64,000 nucleotides of DNA from Tillus elongatus (Eukaryota; Arthropoda; Insecta; Coleoptera; Cleridae). How positions within the stretch are numbered: position 1 is the first letter of the stretch; each line of letters begins with the position of its first letter. A program made the translations under genes and the position numbers. This document shows positions 60,367 through 64,000 of the stretch, piece after piece. Location of the stretch: positions 154,110,547 through 154,174,546 of the forward strand of contig OZ023265.1 in assembly GCA_964006375.1 (NCBI GenBank), written 5' to 3'. Below the pieces are notes generated by a model. That model was not told the origin of the DNA. It saw nothing but the letters and a program-made list of their open reading frames with translations, and did no database searches.

Positions 60367-61898
60367 ATAGAAATCGTTTTACATCCCCACGATTGGGCGT
60401 CAATTTGTTATATAAATGCTTTTTACTGTAGTTTATTAAGGAAATGTTTATGCTCATTGTGGTTTATGTAATATGTTTTTAGACACCCACGATCGGAAAT
60501 CAATTGTTAAGAAAATTGTTTTACGTTAATTGAGGTTTTATAATGTATAATTAATTACTGTGTATGTTTGTAAATAACATTTATGAAAATTCGTAATTGT
60601 AGTATTATTTACTGTTCCAATTGTTGGAATGTATTTATGGTAGTTAATAAACTAAGGAAAACGTACTATCTGTTCATCCATTAGTATATTTACCTGTTTC
60701 TTTTTCTTCTTTCTTGCCTCGGCTAGCTATCAGACACTTAAATGAGCAAGATAACACTAGCCGAGGGAGTTCTAATGAGTTCAAACCCCGAATAAGATAT
60801 TATTCCTTTTTTTATATATAATTTTGTAAATGGAATTAAAATTTATATATATATTTTAGATTCTGCACTTGTATGTATATAAAATAATCAAAATAAAGCC
60901 CTATTTTTCCTTTTATATGACAAAACAACAATATAACTTTGTTCAAACTAACCAAATGTGACAAGAATATTCTTATAATATGCCTAATTACTTTACAAAT
61001 TTACTGTTTATTAAAATCTAAGAACCCGCACAATTTTGGCCAATATTTTACCCAAAGGTTTTTTGTTCAAATCTTGTTATTTAAATCTTTCCAAATTCGA
61101 ACTTATTGATCAAATTTTTTTTTTATTATAATGGATAAGCCTGCAGCACTTTTACAAATCAAATTGTGATTTATCAACTAAATTACTTTTATATTTTTAT
61201 AGGTACAAGGTACTTAATCATAGACAATTATTTCTTCTGTTTGGTTTTATTTGGGTTACATACCCCACTAACTCTCTTGGTTTCTTTGAACCTCGATCTT
61301 CGCGCCTTAGGTTCGATTACAGTAAATCAAAATGGTGGTTGATTTAGTTGTTTTATGACGCCTTATCTCTTTGGTTGTGAATTACTATGTTTCATTTGAA
61401 AATGTTCCATATGCAGTTTTATTTATATAAATATGAACGTGGCTTTATCGTTTTTATATGTCTGTTACTACTGAATGGTTTATTTTCACTCGATAGCGTA
61501 AGAAATTATGTTTATATTTTTTGAAGAAAACTCACTGTTTATTCCTTGTGAAACTCCTGGGCTGTTCAACTTCTATCCTTACTCCTTTTGCACCTAAAAA
61601 TTCGAATTTTTCGATTAATTTACTCTGAAAATTGCTCCCAGCTGCTTACTTTTTCCAATTCTTCAATGCTACATTCTCTGCGTAAACAACCGTTGCTACA
61701 GTTTCCTCTCTTGCGCCCTTAAAGTCTCTCACATTTTTGTTTTTGTCTCAGCACTGCCTTCCCATTTCTTTAATCTCTAAGAGTACCTCGCAGGCATTGT
61801 TGTCAAGATTTAAGTTTATGACAATTTTGAGTAACCTAAATACATTGTCAGCTTGACAGATCATTATTAAACATCTGTTTAAGAACTCCTACAAACTA
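60362..61898. other. Unassigned AT-rich DNA
   Basis: Two related segments at 60384-60411 ('ccacgattgggcgtcaattt-gtta') and 60484-60509 ('cccacgatcggaaatcaatt-gtta') resemble, on -, an LTR end followed by a primer-binding site, but no LTR or pol was found. The rest is unrecognised. Confidence 0.35.
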
Positions 61899-62029
61899 TT
61901 AGTGAATTTTCTTAAAAAAAATTCACTAATGAGGAGATACCGACTTTTGAATTTTGAAAAAATTTCTTCAAATGAGCGCTAATTAGGCCCCCTAGAACAC
62001 ATATCCGGGGTCGGTTTAAATTTTTATAT

Positions 62030-62107
<78 letters not shown>

Positions 62108-63545
62108 CACACCGATACCTCAAAAAATAATGGGCCGATTTTGATTAAATTTGGTGAATAAATTCCTTTTGCAAATGGCTTGGATAAGTTCGTTAGCCAG
62201 GAAAATCGGTGTAGGTTTTCCCGGAAAATTTTGTGTTTTCTTTCGAAAAAAAATTATATCTCCGGAATTAACAAAGTAAGGGCAACCAAATTTCATATAC
62301 GGATTTATGTCATTATAGGCAAGTTACCTACCAAAATTTAGCTCCGTAGGTTAAAGGATAAAAAAGCTACTGGCATTCAAAGAAAAATAAATTTGGATTT
62401 TCCTCAAAACGTCAAAATTGCGATTTTAAACGTCAAAATTGGTGAGTACATTCCTTTCGCAAGTCGCTTGGATATATTTGTTAGCCAGGAAAATCCGCCG
62501 AGGTTTTCCCGGAAAAGTTTGTGTTTTCTTTCGCAAAATATTTGTATCTCCAAAATTAACAAAGTAAGGGCAACCAAATTTGGTAAGCTGGTTTATATCG
62601 TTATAGGTGTGCCACCTACCAAAATTTAGCTCTGTAGGTCAAAAGACAAAAAAGTTATGGGCATTTAAAGAAAAATAAATTGGGGGTTTCCTCAAAACGT
62701 CAAAGTGACAATTGAAAACGTCAAAATTCGCAACATTTAGGCAAATAACTTGAATCTAATACGGGCTATGGAAAGAAAATGTCTCAAGAAGAATGTTTTA
62801 CATACACCGAACTCTTAGTTTCAACCGTCATTGTCCTTCATTTTACTAAAATATTTCCAGAAAATTCATTTCTAATAGACCCTTTCTCTGATGCTTGGCA
62901 GTAGCCTTAGCTATAGAGTTTATTGTTTAATGGTATATAATTTTTGTCGAATTTTCGTAAAAAATCAATAAAGCTCAATATATTCGTTATTATACAAGAT
63001 ATGAAAAAATATTGTATACATTAATTATACGGTGTTTTGAGCTACATCTTAAAAAATTATTGCGACAATCACAGGATGGCCCATAAGTCGTTGGTGATAC
63101 AAATAATTTTTTTTTGTCGAAAATGCCTTATTTTTTTGCATTTTCCATCGAAATATAATGCATGTTTGTAAGTTAAGAAATTCTGGAGGCAGCAAGTGCG
63201 TTGTGGTTGCGAATTTTGATTAAATGCTTCATATTTGAAAAGCTCAATTTGCTATTAACCTATAAGGTTGACCAACAAACGGATTTTTTCAGTAACACTT
63301 TTGGTTTACTTTTGGAAATTTCTGTACGTTTTCAAACAATCAAGTTATTTTGATGAAACATGGCACATTGTTTTTACTATATATGTTATACTGGTAATCA
63401 AATTTGATGCCTGCTTTTTCTATATAGGTTATACTGGTAACCAAAATTGATGTCTGCTTTCTTAAAAAGAAAACACATATTTGCAAAAAAAACATTTTTA
63501 TGAAAATTCACTACCATAACGCACTTGCTGCGTCCCGAGATTTTT
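61899..63545 (+). mobile_element. ATcore repeat family, full copy B
   Basis: Left hairpin (TTAGTGAATTTTCTTAA paired with AAATTCACTAA), (AT)n at 62033-62102, two ~290-bp internal blocks (about 62150-62400 and 62440-62690), right sub-element between inverted end motifs (63187-63212 and 63511-63538). Nearly identical to copy A at 14803 but with a shorter (AT)n. Apparent frames are not shared intact between copies. Confidence 0.87.
62033..62102. repeat. (AT)n microsatellite
   Basis: Pure AT at the conserved internal position of ATcore copy B. Confidence 0.97.
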
Positions 63546-64000
63546 CTTATCTATCAAACATCAAACTTTCTTAACCTAAACTTGACATCTATCAAAACCA
63601 ACCTAATCTACTATAAATTCTTCATAATATTTTCCTGGCTTGTTGAAAAAAATGCACAGTTCATACCTACACTTGTTTTCAAATTGTCTTGTTGCACTAT
63701 CGTTCTTATTTTGTCCTTTCTTTCGGTTTAATGGGCACCTTACATATACACTTATTTCCTTATAAACGAAATTACACTCATTTATGTACATCAACTTTTG
63801 CTTCTATTTTTTTAATTCACATTTACATACTAAGGGTTAATTAGATTCATCTTTTTGAATTTATACGAGGTCTTATGGTATACCATACAGTATGTTTTCC
63901 ATAGGTCATACAGTGTTCGTGTCTGTGTGTTCCATATGGGGTATTGAAATCTTTTTGTTGGCTTTAAGTGTATAATTATGTAAATCTATATACGTGTGGA
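63546..64000. other. Unassigned AT-rich DNA
   Basis: Nothing recognised up to the window end. Confidence 0.45.

Noticed and set aside
60715..60785. tRNA-like segment with 'gttcaaacccc'
   Set aside because: The T-arm and acceptor stems do not pair; only a short 'cctcggctag' hairpin is present.

Overview
This window looks like gene-poor, transposon-filled DNA from an invertebrate nuclear genome, most likely an arthropod. It is strongly AT-rich, has eleven long (AT)n and two long (ATT)n microsatellites, and shows no operons and no convincing host gene. Nearly every recognisable coding stretch belongs to a mobile element: APE-type and restriction-endonuclease-type non-LTR retrotransposons, a Penelope-like element with a GIY-YIG nuclease, a Ty3/Gypsy LTR element, a mariner-like transposase, and a tRNA-derived SINE family. 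The arthropod call rests on the combination of families, not on a species marker. All coding copies are decayed; several carry Asp to Asn or Tyr changes at catalytic positions.

Layout. 1-11.5 kb: palindromic MITEs, SINEs, members of an AT-cored repeat family (called ATcore here), and a 2.0 kb hAT-like element (4704-6710) with an 8-bp target duplication. 11.5-14.7 kb: a 5'-truncated non-LTR element (APE end, RT, RNase H, zinc-knuckle tail) on +. 14.8-16.6 kb: a full ATcore copy. 17.3-18.5 kb: a SINE split by a non-LTR fragment. 18.6-21.8 kb: a Penelope-like element on - between direct repeats. 22.5-26.2 kb: a Gypsy element on - with its 5' LTR but no 3' LTR. 29.2-30.3 kb: a mariner-like transposase. 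30.6-33.35 kb: an R4/Dong-like element on - sitting inside an (ATT)n tract.

34.06-55.25 kb is the most unusual part. Two copies (E1, E2) of a roughly 9.7 kb element lie in tandem, separated and bordered by (AT)n, and the pair sits between the two halves of an ATcore element. E has short terminal inverted repeats with a repeated GTAGCTGGACC motif. Its left half holds two oppositely oriented arrays of a ~170-bp repeat around a unique core, like a foldback element. Its right half carries an old SINE, a Jockey/CR1-like RT and an exon-like frame. In E2 the left half is inverted. Both inversion breakpoints lie in (AT)n tracts, one of them inside an ATcore element that had inserted into E2, so the order of events can be read from the sequence. 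Two exon-like frames on the same original strand are open in E2 and broken in E1.

55.25-64 kb: more SINEs (one with clear target duplications), small inverted repeats, AT-rich DNA with nothing recognised, and a second full ATcore copy (61899-63545).

The genes here do not form a pathway. The window records nested insertions, a tandem duplication, a microsatellite-bounded inversion, and decay. All family assignments come from reading motifs; no database search was possible.
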